Source: Lachnospiraceae bacterium
GTDB lineage: Bacteria > Bacillota > Clostridia > Lachnospirales > Lachnospiraceae
Assembly: GCA_900763175.1 (NCBI GenBank)
Contig: CAAFJI010000200.1
Coordinates: 1 to 64,000 of the forward strand
Reading direction: 5' to 3'
Length of the DNA stretch: 64,000 nucleotides
Positions within the stretch are counted from its first letter, which is position 1, and every line of letters begins with the position of its first letter. Of the stretch, positions 9,070 through 17,692 are shown in pieces. The notes under the pieces were generated by a model, which worked only from the letters and a program-made list of their open reading frames with translations, was not told the DNA's origin and searched no databases. Made by a program: the position numbers and the translations under genes.

Positions 9070-9099
9070 TTGACAATACACTTTGAGGAAAAATGTTAT
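9070..9099 (+). promoter_or_regulatory. promoter-like sequence upstream of a hairpin
   Basis: TTGACA is followed 18 bp later by TGTTAT. A transcript started here would soon meet the hairpin at 9148-9170. It may be a distal sbcD promoter or a short RNA unit; the -10 match is weak. Confidence 0.3.
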
Positions 9100-9147
9100 C
9101 TGCAATGCACATCTGATAATCCATAACAGAACACATCAGAAAAAAAG

Positions 9148-9170
9148 GGCTGGAAGGTTATTTTCCAGCC
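9148..9170. terminator. small hairpin upstream of sbcD
   Basis: GGCTGGAA (9148-9155) pairs with TTCCAGCC (9163-9170). Six A immediately before it give a T tract on the minus strand, so it resembles a minus-strand terminator. No minus-strand gene is evident here. Confidence 0.45.
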
Positions 9171-9348
9171 TATAATTATAACAAAATCTGCAATTATCCA
9201 ATTATGAAATGATAAAATATTCATACGATTTCCGGTGCGGACTATAGCCTCTTCTGCGAGAATCGTGTATACTTGTTGATAAATATCGAAATTATTAAAT
9301 ATCAGTGGCGGAGATAGGACTGTTGTCTGCAAATAGGAGGTTTGGAGT

Positions 9349-10500
9349 ATGAGGCTTTTTCATTTATCAGATCTGCATATCGGCTTGAAGCTTATGAACC
9401 GTGATTTATATGAGGATCAGAAATACATAATAGATCAGATCATTCAGCTGTCGAAGCAGGAAGAGCCGGATGGAATCATGATCGCAGGAGACATTTACGA
9501 CAAAGCTGTGCCATCAGCGGATGCGGTAGAGTTGTTTGATTATTTTATAGGAAAATTGAGAAATGCCGTGCCAGAGGCTGTGATCATGATAATCAGCGGA
9601 AATCACGACAGCGCTCCCCGTGTAAACTGTTTCCGAAGCGTATTGAACCATCAGCAGATTTACATGATTGGAATGCCGCCTCAGACAGAAAAGGAACATA
9701 TTGAAAAGGTTGTGCTGGAGGATGCCTGGGGACCGGTGAATTTTTATCTTCTTCCTTTCGTGAAGCCTTCCATGGTGAAACTTATCACAGGAACAGATAA
9801 AAATGGAAATAATCTTTCTTATGATGAAACGATTCACAGACTTATTGAGCGGGAAGAAATTGATGTATCTCAGCGCAATGTGCTGGTAAGCCACCAATTT
9901 TATCTGCCGGTGGGAGAGAAGGCAGAAACCGTGGAAAGAATGGATTCTGAAATTCTTACTATTGGAAATATAGATCAGGTATCAGCGGATATTCTTGAGA
10001 AATTTGACTATGCTGCGTTGGGGCATATTCACAAACCTATGAAAGTGGGAGGCGAGGTCTATCGTTATTGTGGTACACCCATGGCCTGTTCCATCAGCGA
10101 AGCTGGACAGAAAAAAGGAATTATTGAAGTTGACATAAGACAGAAGGGAGATGTACAGACGAGAGTGCTTCCTCTTACACCATTGCATCAGGTAAGGAAG
10201 GTCCAGGGAGGATTACAGGAAGTTCTTGCACAGGCCTGCAGTGATTATGTAACAGTAGTTCTTACCGATAAAGTAGATTTGGACGTAATAGATATGCAGG
10301 ACCGCCTGCGTTTGGCGTTCCCCGGCCTCTTGGAGATTCGCAGAGAAACGCAGAGACACACTGATTATGCCAGCATAAGGACACCAGAAAAGATTCTGAA
10401 TCCTTTTCAGCTGTGTCGTGAGTTTTTATCTGAGACAGATGAGGAAGAAATGGATATTTTACAGGATGTGATCAATACGGTTCAGGAGGCGGTGAGATGA
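9349..10500 (+). CDS. sbcD: SbcCD nuclease subunit D (Mre11-like)
   Basis: Metallophosphoesterase nuclease of 383 residues that, with SbcC, cuts DNA hairpins and processes double-strand break ends. The phosphodiesterase motifs are in order: DLHIG (residues 8-12), AGDIYD, SGNHDS, VSHQF and GHIH. The gene starts after an AGGAGG site and its last four bases overlap the sbcC start (ATGA), indicating translational coupling. Length is normal. The SbcCD preference for palindromic DNA is notable because this genome region is rich in long hairpin repeats, including copies directly after sbcC. Confidence 0.95.
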   Translation: MRLFHLSDLHIGLKLMNRDLYEDQKYIIDQIIQLSKQEEPDGIMIAGDIYDKAVPSADAVELFDYFIGKLRNAVPEAVIMIISGNHDSAPRVNCFRSVLNHQQIYMIGMPPQTEKEHIEKVVLEDAWGPVNFYLLPFVKPSMVKLITGTDKNGNNLSYDETIHRLIEREEIDVSQRNVLVSHQFYLPVGEKAETVERMDSEILTIGNIDQVSADILEKFDYAALGHIHKPMKVGGEVYRYCGTPMACSISEAGQKKGIIEVDIRQKGDVQTRVLPLTPLHQVRKVQGGLQEVLAQACSDYVTVVLTDKVDLDVIDMQDRLRLAFPGLLEIRRETQRHTDYASIRTPEKILNPFQLCREFLSETDEEEMDILQDVINTVQEAVR

Positions 10501-13500
10501 AGCCAGTGAAACTTACCATGCAGGCATTTGGCTCCTATGGAAACAAAACACAGATAGATTTTGAGCAGACGAATCAGAATCTTTTTCTTGTAACAGGAGA
10601 CACTGGTGCGGGGAAAACCACTATATTTGATGCAATCGTTTTTGCATTGTATGGAGAAGCCAGTTCCTCGGCAAATAGGAAAGAAGGCGTGATTCTGCAA
10701 AGCCAGTTTGTAGAACTGAATATAGAACCATTTGTGGAGCTTACTTTTTCAGAACAGCAAGGTGAAAACCGCCAGCTTTACACAGTTCGTCGTGTTCCAA
10801 GACATTTGAAGCTGCTTACCAGAGGAACTGGGAAAAACAGCGGAACCCGTGAGGTGACAGGCTCTGTCAGCCTGATCATGCCAGATGGAACGGAATATCC
10901 CCAGAAAGAAGCTGACCGCAAATTAGGTGAAATTCTGGGTCTGACCAAGAATCAGTTTATGCAGGTTGCGATGATTGCCCAGGGAGAGTTTATGGAACTT
11001 CTCCGGGCAAAATCCGACGATAAGAAAGTAATCTTCCGTAAACTGTTTAATACGGAATTATATCAGAATATTGTAGAAGAGCTGATGAATCGAAAGCGGG
11101 CTCTGGAAAAGGAGATTGCGCAGATCAAGACAATCTGCCAGACGGAAGCTGCCCATGTTGTAATTCCAGAAGAATGTGAAAGCTGTCAGGAACTGGACAA
11201 CTTGAAAAAACAGGTATGCAGCGGAGAAATTGTGCAGATGGAAAGATTTCTTCACATATTAAAAGAGTTATGTGAGGAGCTTGAACAGAAAGTAAAAAAT
11301 TCTGAAGAAGAGCTGAAAAATTGTTCAAAGATAAGGGATGAAAAGCGAGACAACTATACCAGTGCGGAACAGCTTTTGAAATTGTATCAGCAGCTGGAAT
11401 CTGCCCGGAAACAGCTTGAGGATTGTCAGAATACAGAGGCACAGATGAAAACTGCAGAAAAGCTTTCCTGGCAGTTGCGTGCAGCTTATGAGATAAAGAG
11501 TGAATATGCAAGATTTTTGGATGTTAAGAATAATTTTAGCATCGCAGAGGCGGCATTGAAGGAACAAATGGAGAAAAGGCCCCATCTGGAGAAAATAGCC
11601 CAAAAAGAACGGGAAAGGGCTAAAGAGCTTAGAAAAATGTCAGAGCAGGAAGTGGAGAGCTATAGTGCTGTTTATGAGAGAGTACGTAAGGAACTAAATC
11701 TGATAGGGCGGATAAAAGAGACAAAAGATCAGGCAGAAAAGGACCAGACCAGGCTTGCGAATGCCCAGGCTGCAGTGGAAAAAGCTGAAAATGGATGGAA
11801 GGAGTTGGAGAAAAAAGAGGAGTTATGGAGGAATCAGGCAAAAGAACTTTCTGATATTCGGACAAAGCAGGCAATATGGCAGGGGAAAAAACAGAAAGCA
11901 GTCGGTTTGGCAGTTGATGTACAGGAAATGCACAGACATTACAGCGAACTGCAAAGTCAGCAGATGATGTCAGGCACAGCAAAAAAAGCATACGCAGCCA
12001 GTAGTCAGCTTTATGATAAGGAAAATCAAAAGTATGAGACAATGCGGAGGTCATTTTTGGATGCGCAGGCAGGATTCCTGGCCAGGGAGCTCAGACCTGG
12101 GAAGCCCTGCCCGGTGTGTGGCTCTCTGGAGCATCCATCACCATGTGTGGTGTCGGAGCTTCATGAAAACCTGACCAGGGAAATACTGGAGGCAAAAGCA
12201 GAAGAAATTACCAGGTTGCGAGAGAAACAGGAGAAGAAAGCTGCTGAGGCTAGATCAGCCTCAGATCTTCTGGAAGAGAAAATGAAAGTTTGCCGGGATT
12301 TCTTTGAAAAATTATGTATGAAAATAAAGGCCGCTAAAGAGGATATCCCAGATGACATTCCGTTGCTTGAGCTGGACTGCCTTCAAAAACAGGAATCAGA
12401 ATTTACTGCTACTGTTTTGAGAAAAATAGAAGAACTGTTAAACCTCTGGCAGAAACAGCTTCAGGAAGAGGGAAAAGAATTAGAGGAGTCTGAGAAGAAA
12501 CTGACTGCACTTCAGGAAGCCCTTAGCCATATAGAAGAGTCTAGAAATCAGTCTAAAAAAGAAGCTGATGAGGCATCTCAGGTTCTTACACAGGCAATAG
12601 CTGAAGCGAAGAGCAGCAAGATATTGCTGGAGGATCTGGAGAAGTCCAGAGAATATCCTTCCGAAGCTGCGGCTCGCCAGGAATATGCCAGTGCCCGTGA
12701 GAAAAGACTTCAGGCAGAGAGGTTATGGAAAGAAGCAGATGAAAAGGCAAACGAAGCGTCAAAAGCGTTTCATCAATGTGAAACTCTTATCTTACGTTAT
12801 GAGAAAGAGCTTCCGGTGCAGAAAGCACTTTGTCAGGAGAGGGAAAAAAGCTATCAGCTGCTCTTGAAAGAAAAAGAGTTGACAGAGACAGAATGGGAAC
12901 AACTGACTCAAATGCATTCCAAGGAAAAAGCAGAGCAGCTGCAGCTGGAAATAACAGACTGGAAACAGAGGAGGGCTGCTGCGGATGCAGCAAAGAAGGC
13001 CGCAGAGAAGGCAATCGGAGGAAAACCGTATCCGGATATGGAGACATTCCGGCAGCAGATGCTGGATGCTCAGGAGCAGCTGATACAGCTTCAAAAAAGA
13101 GCAAATTTATATCAGGAACAGCAAAAAGCCAATCAGTCTGCTTACAATGTTTTGGCCCCAAGGATGGAGGAGCGAGGTAAGGTTATTGAAAAACACAGTA
13201 AAATAGATAATCTTTACCGGCTTCTTTCCGGAAATGTGCCGGGAAGCCGTATGGATTTGGAAACCTTTGTGCAGAGATATTACCTGGAAAAGATTCTAAA
13301 TGCTGCAAACAGGCGCTTTACCGATATGTCTGCAGGACAGTTTGAGCTGAGAATGACAGATGAGTCTAATGCTGGAAAAGGAAAGAACCGTGGACTGGAT
13401 CTGATGGTATATTCCAATGTGACAGGAAAAGAGAGAGAAATCCGCACTCTTTCAGGAGGCGAGTCTTTTATGGCTGCTTTATCTCTTGCGCTTGGAATGG

Positions 13501-13742
13501 CAGACCAGATCCAGGAGAATTCCGCTGCTGTGAATCTGGATGTTATGTTTGTTGATGAGGGCTTTGGTTCCCTGGACGAGCATTCCAGAGAGCAGGCGGT
13601 AAAAGTTCTCCAGGAATTGGCCGGAGGCAGCAAACTGATTGGAATTATTTCCCATGTGACAGAATTGAAACAGGAAATCGAAGATCAGCTTATCGTAAGC
13701 AAGGATGAAAAAGGAAGTCATGTGACATGGCAGATTAGTTGA
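10497..13742 (+). CDS. sbcC: SbcCD nuclease subunit C (Rad50-like ATPase)
   Basis: SMC-like ATPase of 1,081 residues partnering SbcD. The N-terminal half-domain has the P-loop GDTGAGKTT near residue 35 and a Q-loop region QVAMIAQGEFMELL. Two long charged coiled-coil arms surround a zinc hook C538-P-V-C541. The C-terminal half-domain has the signature LSGGESFMAALSLALG and Walker B DVMFVDEGFGSLDE. Length is typical. Two full hairpin repeats begin 5 bp after the stop codon and extend to the end of the next gene. Confidence 0.94.
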   Translation: MKPVKLTMQAFGSYGNKTQIDFEQTNQNLFLVTGDTGAGKTTIFDAIVFALYGEASSSANRKEGVILQSQFVELNIEPFVELTFSEQQGENRQLYTVRRVPRHLKLLTRGTGKNSGTREVTGSVSLIMPDGTEYPQKEADRKLGEILGLTKNQFMQVAMIAQGEFMELLRAKSDDKKVIFRKLFNTELYQNIVEELMNRKRALEKEIAQIKTICQTEAAHVVIPEECESCQELDNLKKQVCSGEIVQMERFLHILKELCEELEQKVKNSEEELKNCSKIRDEKRDNYTSAEQLLKLYQQLESARKQLEDCQNTEAQMKTAEKLSWQLRAAYEIKSEYARFLDVKNNFSIAEAALKEQMEKRPHLEKIAQKERERAKELRKMSEQEVESYSAVYERVRKELNLIGRIKETKDQAEKDQTRLANAQAAVEKAENGWKELEKKEELWRNQAKELSDIRTKQAIWQGKKQKAVGLAVDVQEMHRHYSELQSQQMMSGTAKKAYAASSQLYDKENQKYETMRRSFLDAQAGFLARELRPGKPCPVCGSLEHPSPCVVSELHENLTREILEAKAEEITRLREKQEKKAAEARSASDLLEEKMKVCRDFFEKLCMKIKAAKEDIPDDIPLLELDCLQKQESEFTATVLRKIEELLNLWQKQLQEEGKELEESEKKLTALQEALSHIEESRNQSKKEADEASQVLTQAIAEAKSSKILLEDLEKSREYPSEAAARQEYASAREKRLQAERLWKEADEKANEASKAFHQCETLILRYEKELPVQKALCQEREKSYQLLLKEKELTETEWEQLTQMHSKEKAEQLQLEITDWKQRRAAADAAKKAAEKAIGGKPYPDMETFRQQMLDAQEQLIQLQKRANLYQEQQKANQSAYNVLAPRMEERGKVIEKHSKIDNLYRLLSGNVPGSRMDLETFVQRYYLEKILNAANRRFTDMSAGQFELRMTDESNAGKGKNRGLDLMVYSNVTGKEREIRTLSGGESFMAALSLALGMADQIQENSAAVNLDVMFVDEGFGSLDEHSREQAVKVLQELAGGSKLIGIISHVTELKQEIEDQLIVSKDEKGSHVTWQIS

Positions 13743-13747
13743 TTGAG

Positions 13748-13913
13748 CTAGAGCGTGTTTGAAAAATCATTCCTGCAATCTGCACGCCCCATTTTGCGGG
13801 ACTTTTGTCCCGAATTCGGTTGTCGTAGCCCGCTACGACGCCCTCATCCGGGACAAATTTCCCACAAACTATGACGCACATCTTGCAGAAAGCATTTTCC
13901 AAACACGCTCTAG
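13748..13913 (+). repeat. hairpin repeat, full copy A
   Basis: 166-bp element with perfect 14-bp terminal inverted repeats CTAGAGCGTGTTTG/CAAACACGCTCTAG. Inner arms also pair: CTGCAATCTGCACG against the CGCACATCTTGCAG side, and TTTGTCCCG against CGGGACAAA. The tip is GTCGTAG-CCCG-CTACGAC. The whole element can fold into one long imperfect hairpin. It lies between sbcC and copy B. Confidence 0.85.
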
Positions 13914-14074
13914 AGCGTGTCCTCAAAATCATTCCCGCAATCTGCACGCCCCACTTTGCGGTATACTTTGCCCGAATTCGGTTGCCGTAGCCCGCTACGG
14001 CGCCTTCATCCGGGACAAATTTCCCACAAACTGTGATGCATATCTTGCAGAAAGCATTTGGAGGGCACACTCTA
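13910..14074 (+). repeat. hairpin repeat, full copy B
   Basis: 165-bp copy in the same orientation as copy A and sharing its terminal CTAG. Near the ends TTTG/CAAA of copy A is replaced by CCTC/GAGG, so pairing is kept. The tip is GCCGTAG-CCCG-CTACGGC, a second paired change relative to copy A. It ends 12 bp before the 3' end of the HAD gene. Confidence 0.85.
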
Positions 14075-14086
14075 AAAAGGGACCTG

Positions 14087-14767
14087 TTATTTTACAGATT
14101 CCGAAGGATAAAGCGTATTCACAAATTTATAAAAATCATCCAACCTACTATAATCTGCAATATAACAGTCAGAAAGCCGCCGCATTTCTTCTGGATGCTC
14201 TTCATGTTCATCGTAGATTGCAGTAACGTAGAAGCCATCTTTTTTTGCAGTGGTCAATGCATGAAGGGAATCCTCAAACACTATAGTGTTGCTTCGGTCT
14301 GTGCCCAGGAATTTCAGTGCTTCCCGATAAATTGCCGGTTCATCTTTACCGGTACCTACAGAGGAACAGGTGAAGATTTCACTGAAGTAATCGAGAATCC
14401 CACAGCGTTCCAGGGCAGCTTCTACCAGTGAACGTTCAGTTGCAGTTGCAATGCACATTTTAACTCCAGCCTGATGAAGCTGAGTCAGAAACTGGTCTGC
14501 GTGAGGCTTTAACTGGGCTTCATAGCGATAGAAATCATCTACGATTTCTACAGCACCTTTTATCAGCTCATCACGGGTCTGCTTCACTCCATAGTGTTCA
14601 ATAAAATAATCAGCAGCCTGATGAAGACTCATGGTAGCAATGGTTTCATTAAGATCTGGTTCTGGCTCATATCCGTGAAGCCGCAGATAATTTTCTCCAA
14701 CATGATCCCATGCAGACATGGAATCAAGCAGAGAACCATCCAGATCCCAGATAGCGCCCGTTAACAT
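14087..14767 (-). CDS. HAD-family hydrolase (beta-phosphoglucomutase-like), next to thiE
   Basis: Haloacid-dehalogenase-superfamily phosphatase of 226 residues, subfamily I with an alpha-helical cap. Motif I is WDLDGSLLDS near residue 7, motif II ATATER, motif III/IV FEDSLHALTTAKKDG. The start codon overlaps the end of thiE by 7 bp, so the two are translated together. That linkage suggests a phosphatase working on a thiamine intermediate such as thiamine monophosphate or a pyrimidine phosphate; this is inference, since HAD specificity cannot be read from sequence. The C-terminal codons end close to hairpin repeat B. Confidence 0.8.
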   Translation of the reverse strand: MLTGAIWDLDGSLLDSMSAWDHVGENYLRLHGYEPEPDLNETIATMSLHQAADYFIEHYGVKQTRDELIKGAVEIVDDFYRYEAQLKPHADQFLTQLHQAGVKMCIATATERSLVEAALERCGILDYFSEIFTCSSVGTGKDEPAIYREALKFLGTDRSNTIVFEDSLHALTTAKKDGFYVTAIYDEHEEHPEEMRRLSDCYIADYSRLDDFYKFVNTLYPSESVK

Positions 14768-15405
14768 ACCTGTACCATTTCAGAGGTAAGCTGTTTCAGC
14801 TCTCTGGTCGCTTTTTCAATATTTTCTGCTGCGAAAATAGCACTTACTACAGCAATTCCGCAAATACCGCTTCCCGCCAGCTTTATTACATTGTCCTGTG
14901 AAATACCGCCTATGGCAATAACCGGAATTTTTACAGCTTTACATATTTCTTTTAGGGTTTCGTGACTGAGAGTATTGGCATCCTTTTTCGTACCGGTGTG
15001 GAAAACGGCACCTACACCCAGATAATCGGCCCCATTTTTCTCAGCAAGAAGGGCCTGTTCTACGGTCTGGGCAGAAACACCGATAATTTTATCTGGTCCG
15101 AGAATTGCTCTTGCATTTGCGGCCTCCATGTCGTGCTGCCCTACGTGAACACCATCAGCATCAATTTCTTTTGCAATTTCAACATTATCGTTAATCACAA
15201 ATGGAACCTGGTAATGTGCACACAGCTCTTTTATCTTCAGAGCTTCTTCACGGAAAGTATCAGTATCCAGGTTTTTCTCCCTTAACTGGATGAAGGTTGC
15301 GCCACCCCTTAGGGCTTCCTCCACCTGTTCGTATAAAGTCTGTCCATTTAACCAGCTGCGATCAGTAACTGCATAAAGCAAAAGCTCTTTTGAGGTGCAA
15401 TTCAT
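14761..15405 (-). CDS. thiE: thiamine-phosphate synthase
   Basis: Joins hydroxymethylpyrimidine diphosphate and thiazole phosphate to give thiamine monophosphate. 214 residues, TIM-barrel. Diagnostic motifs are present: QLREKNLD near residue 40, INDNVEIAKEIDADGVHVGQ with the conserved substrate loop, GVSAQT, GVGAVFHTGTK and IGGISQDN. No other thiamine genes are nearby and I found no TPP riboswitch (no thi-box CTGAGA pattern) in the leader at 15406-15500. First gene of a two-gene unit with the HAD phosphatase. Confidence 0.93.
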   Translation of the reverse strand: MNCTSKELLLYAVTDRSWLNGQTLYEQVEEALRGGATFIQLREKNLDTDTFREEALKIKELCAHYQVPFVINDNVEIAKEIDADGVHVGQHDMEAANARAILGPDKIIGVSAQTVEQALLAEKNGADYLGVGAVFHTGTKKDANTLSHETLKEICKAVKIPVIAIGGISQDNVIKLAGSGICGIAVVSAIFAAENIEKATRELKQLTSEMVQVC

Positions 15406-15528
15406 GATAAAAACCTGCCTTTCTTTTGTAAACTGAATGTTGAGAATTATAACATTTTATTATAAAGAGAGAAAAAGAAAAAGTAAAGATAAAACCTGAA
15501 AAACAAGAGTGATATATGGACATTCACA

Positions 15529-15557
15529 TTGAAAAGATTCCGGTACTGTGCTAGAAT
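15529..15557 (+). promoter_or_regulatory. strong promoter leading straight into a terminator
   Basis: TTGAAA (15529-15534), a 17-bp spacer ending in TGTGC, and TAGAAT (15552-15557). Predicted start near 15564. The hairpin terminator at 15574-15605 begins about 10 bases later. Confidence 0.6.
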
Positions 15558-15573
15558 AAGTATATCATATTTC

Positions 15574-15605
15574 AAGGTGAATCTTGGGGTTCATCTTATT
15601 TTTTT
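15574..15605 (+). terminator. intrinsic terminator just downstream of the 15529 promoter
   Basis: AAGGTGAA (15574-15581) pairs with TTCATCTT (15590-15597) with one G-T pair, followed by ATTTTTTT. No gene ends upstream on this strand, so it can only act on a transcript of about 42 nt from the promoter at 15529, or as a leader attenuator for the membrane protein gene at 15819. Confidence 0.7.
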
Positions 15606-15618
15606 ACCATGAATCCCG

Positions 15619-15781
15619 TAGAGCGAGTTTGGAAAATGTTTTCTACAAGGTGTGCGTCACAATTTGTGGGAGATTTTGCCCGGATGCGGGCGCCGTAGCA
15701 GGCTACGGCAACTGAATTCGGGCAAAATATACCGCAAAATGGTGCGTGCAGATTGTAGGAATGATTTTTCAAACAGGCTTC
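15619..15781 (-). repeat. hairpin repeat, full copy F
   Basis: About 163 bp in the opposite orientation to copy A. Internal arms TTTTGCCCG and CGGGCAAAA pair perfectly, with the tip GCCGTAGCAGGCTACGGC. The outer ends (TAGAGCGAGTTTG and CAAACAGGCTT) have drifted and no longer pair fully, so this looks like an older copy. It lies between the 15529 promoter/terminator and the gene at 15819. Confidence 0.82.
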
Positions 15782-15818
15782 TGATTTGTAAAATATTATA
15801 GAAAAGGCAGGATCAACT

Positions 15819-16484
15819 ATGGACCAATTTGAAAGGCAAAAGCAAATGCGTCAGGCACTTAATGGAAAGATGGGTCTGATGTTCGGAGGAATCTTTCTGA
15901 TGTTTTCAGCAATCACCTCTACTTTGATGTATGGAATCAATTTTTTTATGACTGCATTGGAAGCAGACAAGGGAACCGCAGAGTATGTGCAGCTTCTGGA
16001 AGAAGCAGGAGTAGCAAGTATTCTTCTGAAGGTTGTAGGAATTTGTTTTATTCTTGTAGGAATCTGGGAGGTTGTTGTTGGATTTTTTTCTGTAAAGAAC
16101 AGCAACCGTGTGGATAAAAGCAGCTTCACCTTAAAGCTTGTGATTTCTCTTCTTGGTGTAGAGGCTGCAATGCAGGTTGTTCTGTTTTTTGTCGGATTGA
16201 TGAACCTGGGACTTCTTTTCACTGCAATTATCCTTCCTCTGTTTTTGCTTTGGGGAGCCACAAGGCTTCGCAAGATTGCCAAAGCAGAACCAGATCGAGT
16301 ATATGCAGTAGATAATACAAAGAACAAGCAGAATCGGCCGGCAAGAAATCAGCAGCCTGCGCCAAAGAAAAGCATCCGGGAACGTGCGGCAATGCAGGCA
16401 AGGCTGGACGAGGAAGCTGAGAAAAGCACTGAAAGCAAGCAGGAGGATCCTGCGGAGAATCCACAGCCTTCAGACGAGAAATAA
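15819..16484 (+). CDS. membrane protein of unknown function
   Basis: 221 residues, not assigned to a named family. Four hydrophobic stretches are visible: about residues 15-40, 65-90, 100-125 and 127-150. They are followed by a charged, presumably cytoplasmic tail of about 65 residues rich in Lys, Arg, Gln and Glu that ends in a proline/serine segment. The site AGGATC before ATG is modest. The gene lies 25 bp before a TetR-family regulator and is probably cotranscribed with it, so the pair may be a regulated membrane system. The upstream DNA holds hairpin repeat F and a possible attenuator. Confidence 0.75.
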   Translation: MDQFERQKQMRQALNGKMGLMFGGIFLMFSAITSTLMYGINFFMTALEADKGTAEYVQLLEEAGVASILLKVVGICFILVGIWEVVVGFFSVKNSNRVDKSSFTLKLVISLLGVEAAMQVVLFFVGLMNLGLLFTAIILPLFLLWGATRLRKIAKAEPDRVYAVDNTKNKQNRPARNQQPAPKKSIRERAAMQARLDEEAEKSTESKQEDPAENPQPSDEK

Positions 16485-16509
16485 GTAGAGAACGGCAGGA
16501 GGACTACCT

Positions 16510-17052
16510 ATGGCGGCAGATATGAAGGAAGTAATAGCGAACGCAGCCCGAAACCTGATATTGGAAAAGAAGGTAAAGAAGCTTACCGTAAAAGATATTG
16601 TAGAAGAATGCCAGATTACCAGACAGGCCTTTTATTACCATTTCGAGGGCATCCCGGATCTGATCCAGTGGAGCATGAAAAAAGGAATGAAGCAGCTTGT
16701 GGAAGAGTGCAGGGCACAGGAGGATCTGGAGGCAGCATTAAAATATCTGTTTGTGTTTGCCATAAATGCCATGCCTGAAGTAAAGAAAGGAATGGAAAGC
16801 AATTACGGAGGGGAAATCGAGCAGATTTTGGCACAGACTGCCTATGAACTGTTTGAAAAAGCTGCAGATGAGGAAAATATGTACCAGAACTGCAGCCGGA
16901 AGGAACTGAAGCTGATCCTTCATTACCATAGCTATGCAATCATGGGAATCCTCCAGAATTGGACCAAAGAAGATACGAAAAACGTAGATGCCATCGTACA
17001 TGAGATCTATATGATCATGATGGGGAAAATTACTCCGGCTGGCGGAAAATGA
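16510..17052 (+). CDS. TetR/AcrR-family transcriptional regulator
   Basis: 180-residue DNA-binding protein. The N-terminal domain has the TetR helix-turn-helix (LTVKDIVEECQITRQAFYYH, about residues 24-43). The C-terminal part resembles the TetR_C_8/DhaS-type ligand-binding domain, with YAIMGILQNW near residue 145. The start follows GGAGGACTACCT. It is cotranscribed with the membrane protein gene upstream and ends before a strong terminator. Its targets are unknown; autoregulation of this two-gene unit is a reasonable guess. Confidence 0.85.
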   Translation: MAADMKEVIANAARNLILEKKVKKLTVKDIVEECQITRQAFYYHFEGIPDLIQWSMKKGMKQLVEECRAQEDLEAALKYLFVFAINAMPEVKKGMESNYGGEIEQILAQTAYELFEKAADEENMYQNCSRKELKLILHYHSYAIMGILQNWTKEDTKNVDAIVHEIYMIMMGKITPAGGK

Positions 17053-17094
17053 CAGCAGTCACAGATGTTGGAAGCTGTCGTCATATAAAAAGTA

Positions 17095-17130
17095 ACGGGC
17101 AAAGTGTTATTTTTACACTTTGCCCGTTTT
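17095..17130 (+). terminator. intrinsic terminator after the TetR gene
   Basis: A 13-bp perfect stem ACGGGCAAAGTGT/ACACTTTGCCCGT with a 7-nt loop, followed by TTTTG. It separates the TetR unit from the FtsH operon. Confidence 0.9.
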
Positions 17131-17179
17131 GTCTATACAAGATGATTTTTTTGTCTATACACGGAAAAAGTTCTGACTA

Positions 17180-17208
17180 TCGACAAAAAATAATAGAAAT
17201 CGTACAAT
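17180..17208 (+). promoter_or_regulatory. promoter of the FtsH-family operon
   Basis: TCGACA (17180-17185), a 17-bp A-rich spacer and TACAAT (17203-17208), 31 bp before the first gene, which has the site GAGGAGGG. Confidence 0.65.
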
Positions 17209-17238
17209 AAAGCCATGAAAGAGAGGAGGGCATTTTGA

Positions 17239-17676
17239 ATGGCACATGAAATTCTATCAGTGAAAATGTATGAACTGGATAAAAAAATGCAACAGGTGCA
17301 CAGTCGGATACAGCTGGCAGAAGCTATGGATGTGGAAAAGCTTCGTCAACAGATTGGACAAATACGGCAGGAATGCGAAGAAAGTCAGATTATTCTCCAC
17401 AATCAGCTTCTGCATTCCAGAACAGAATGCGTGATGAAACTGGCAAAAGTTTACGATGAGATTGAAAATGCAGTAGGACGTGTGCTTGAGGCGGAAAACA
17501 TGGACATTGAGAAAGGAAAAATGCTGTCCGGTACAGAAGAAAAAATCCTCACAGCAGAATATGCACTTGATTTCGCAATGCAGGCAGCAAACAGAGCTCT
17601 TCTGATATCGCTGGAAGCCATAGAAGCCCAGCACCAGGAGGATAGCGAAAACGGCAAAGATAAATTATCACAATAG
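17239..17676 (+). CDS. small coiled-coil protein upstream of an FtsH-family protease
   Basis: 145 residues with no recognised family. Nearly the whole sequence is predicted helical and charged, with heptad-like spacing over about residues 5-60 and 65-100. No signal peptide or membrane segment is seen, so it should be cytoplasmic. It is the first gene of a three-gene operon, 16 bp before the FtsH-type protease gene. A role as adaptor, substrate or partner of that protease is inferred from linkage only. Confidence 0.7.
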   Translation: MAHEILSVKMYELDKKMQQVHSRIQLAEAMDVEKLRQQIGQIRQECEESQIILHNQLLHSRTECVMKLAKVYDEIENAVGRVLEAENMDIEKGKMLSGTEEKILTAEYALDFAMQAANRALLISLEAIEAQHQEDSENGKDKLSQ

Positions 17677-17692
17677 GAGAAAGGAATCCATT

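Larger units (their letters stand above)
8834..9348. other. 515-bp intergenic region without a convincing gene
   Basis: AT-rich DNA between the phosphoglucomutase gene and sbcD. It holds two hairpins (8854-8884 and 9148-9170), a promoter-like pair at 9070-9099 and the sbcD ribosome binding site (AGGAGG). No reading frame with a ribosome binding site and family resemblance was seen on either strand. Confidence 0.6.

Noticed and set aside
13748..13913. CRISPR-like repeat array
   Set aside because: The repeats are about 165 bp, dispersed, palindromic over their full length and not separated by uniform spacers; no cas genes are present.
13735..14226. Open frames on both strands within the tandem hairpin repeats (about 110-155 codons)
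   Set aside because: They lie within or across repeat copies, their translations repeat themselves between copies, and they have no ribosome binding site or family resemblance.
15406..15500. TPP riboswitch upstream of thiE
   Set aside because: No thi-box sequence or suitable hairpins found in the leader.
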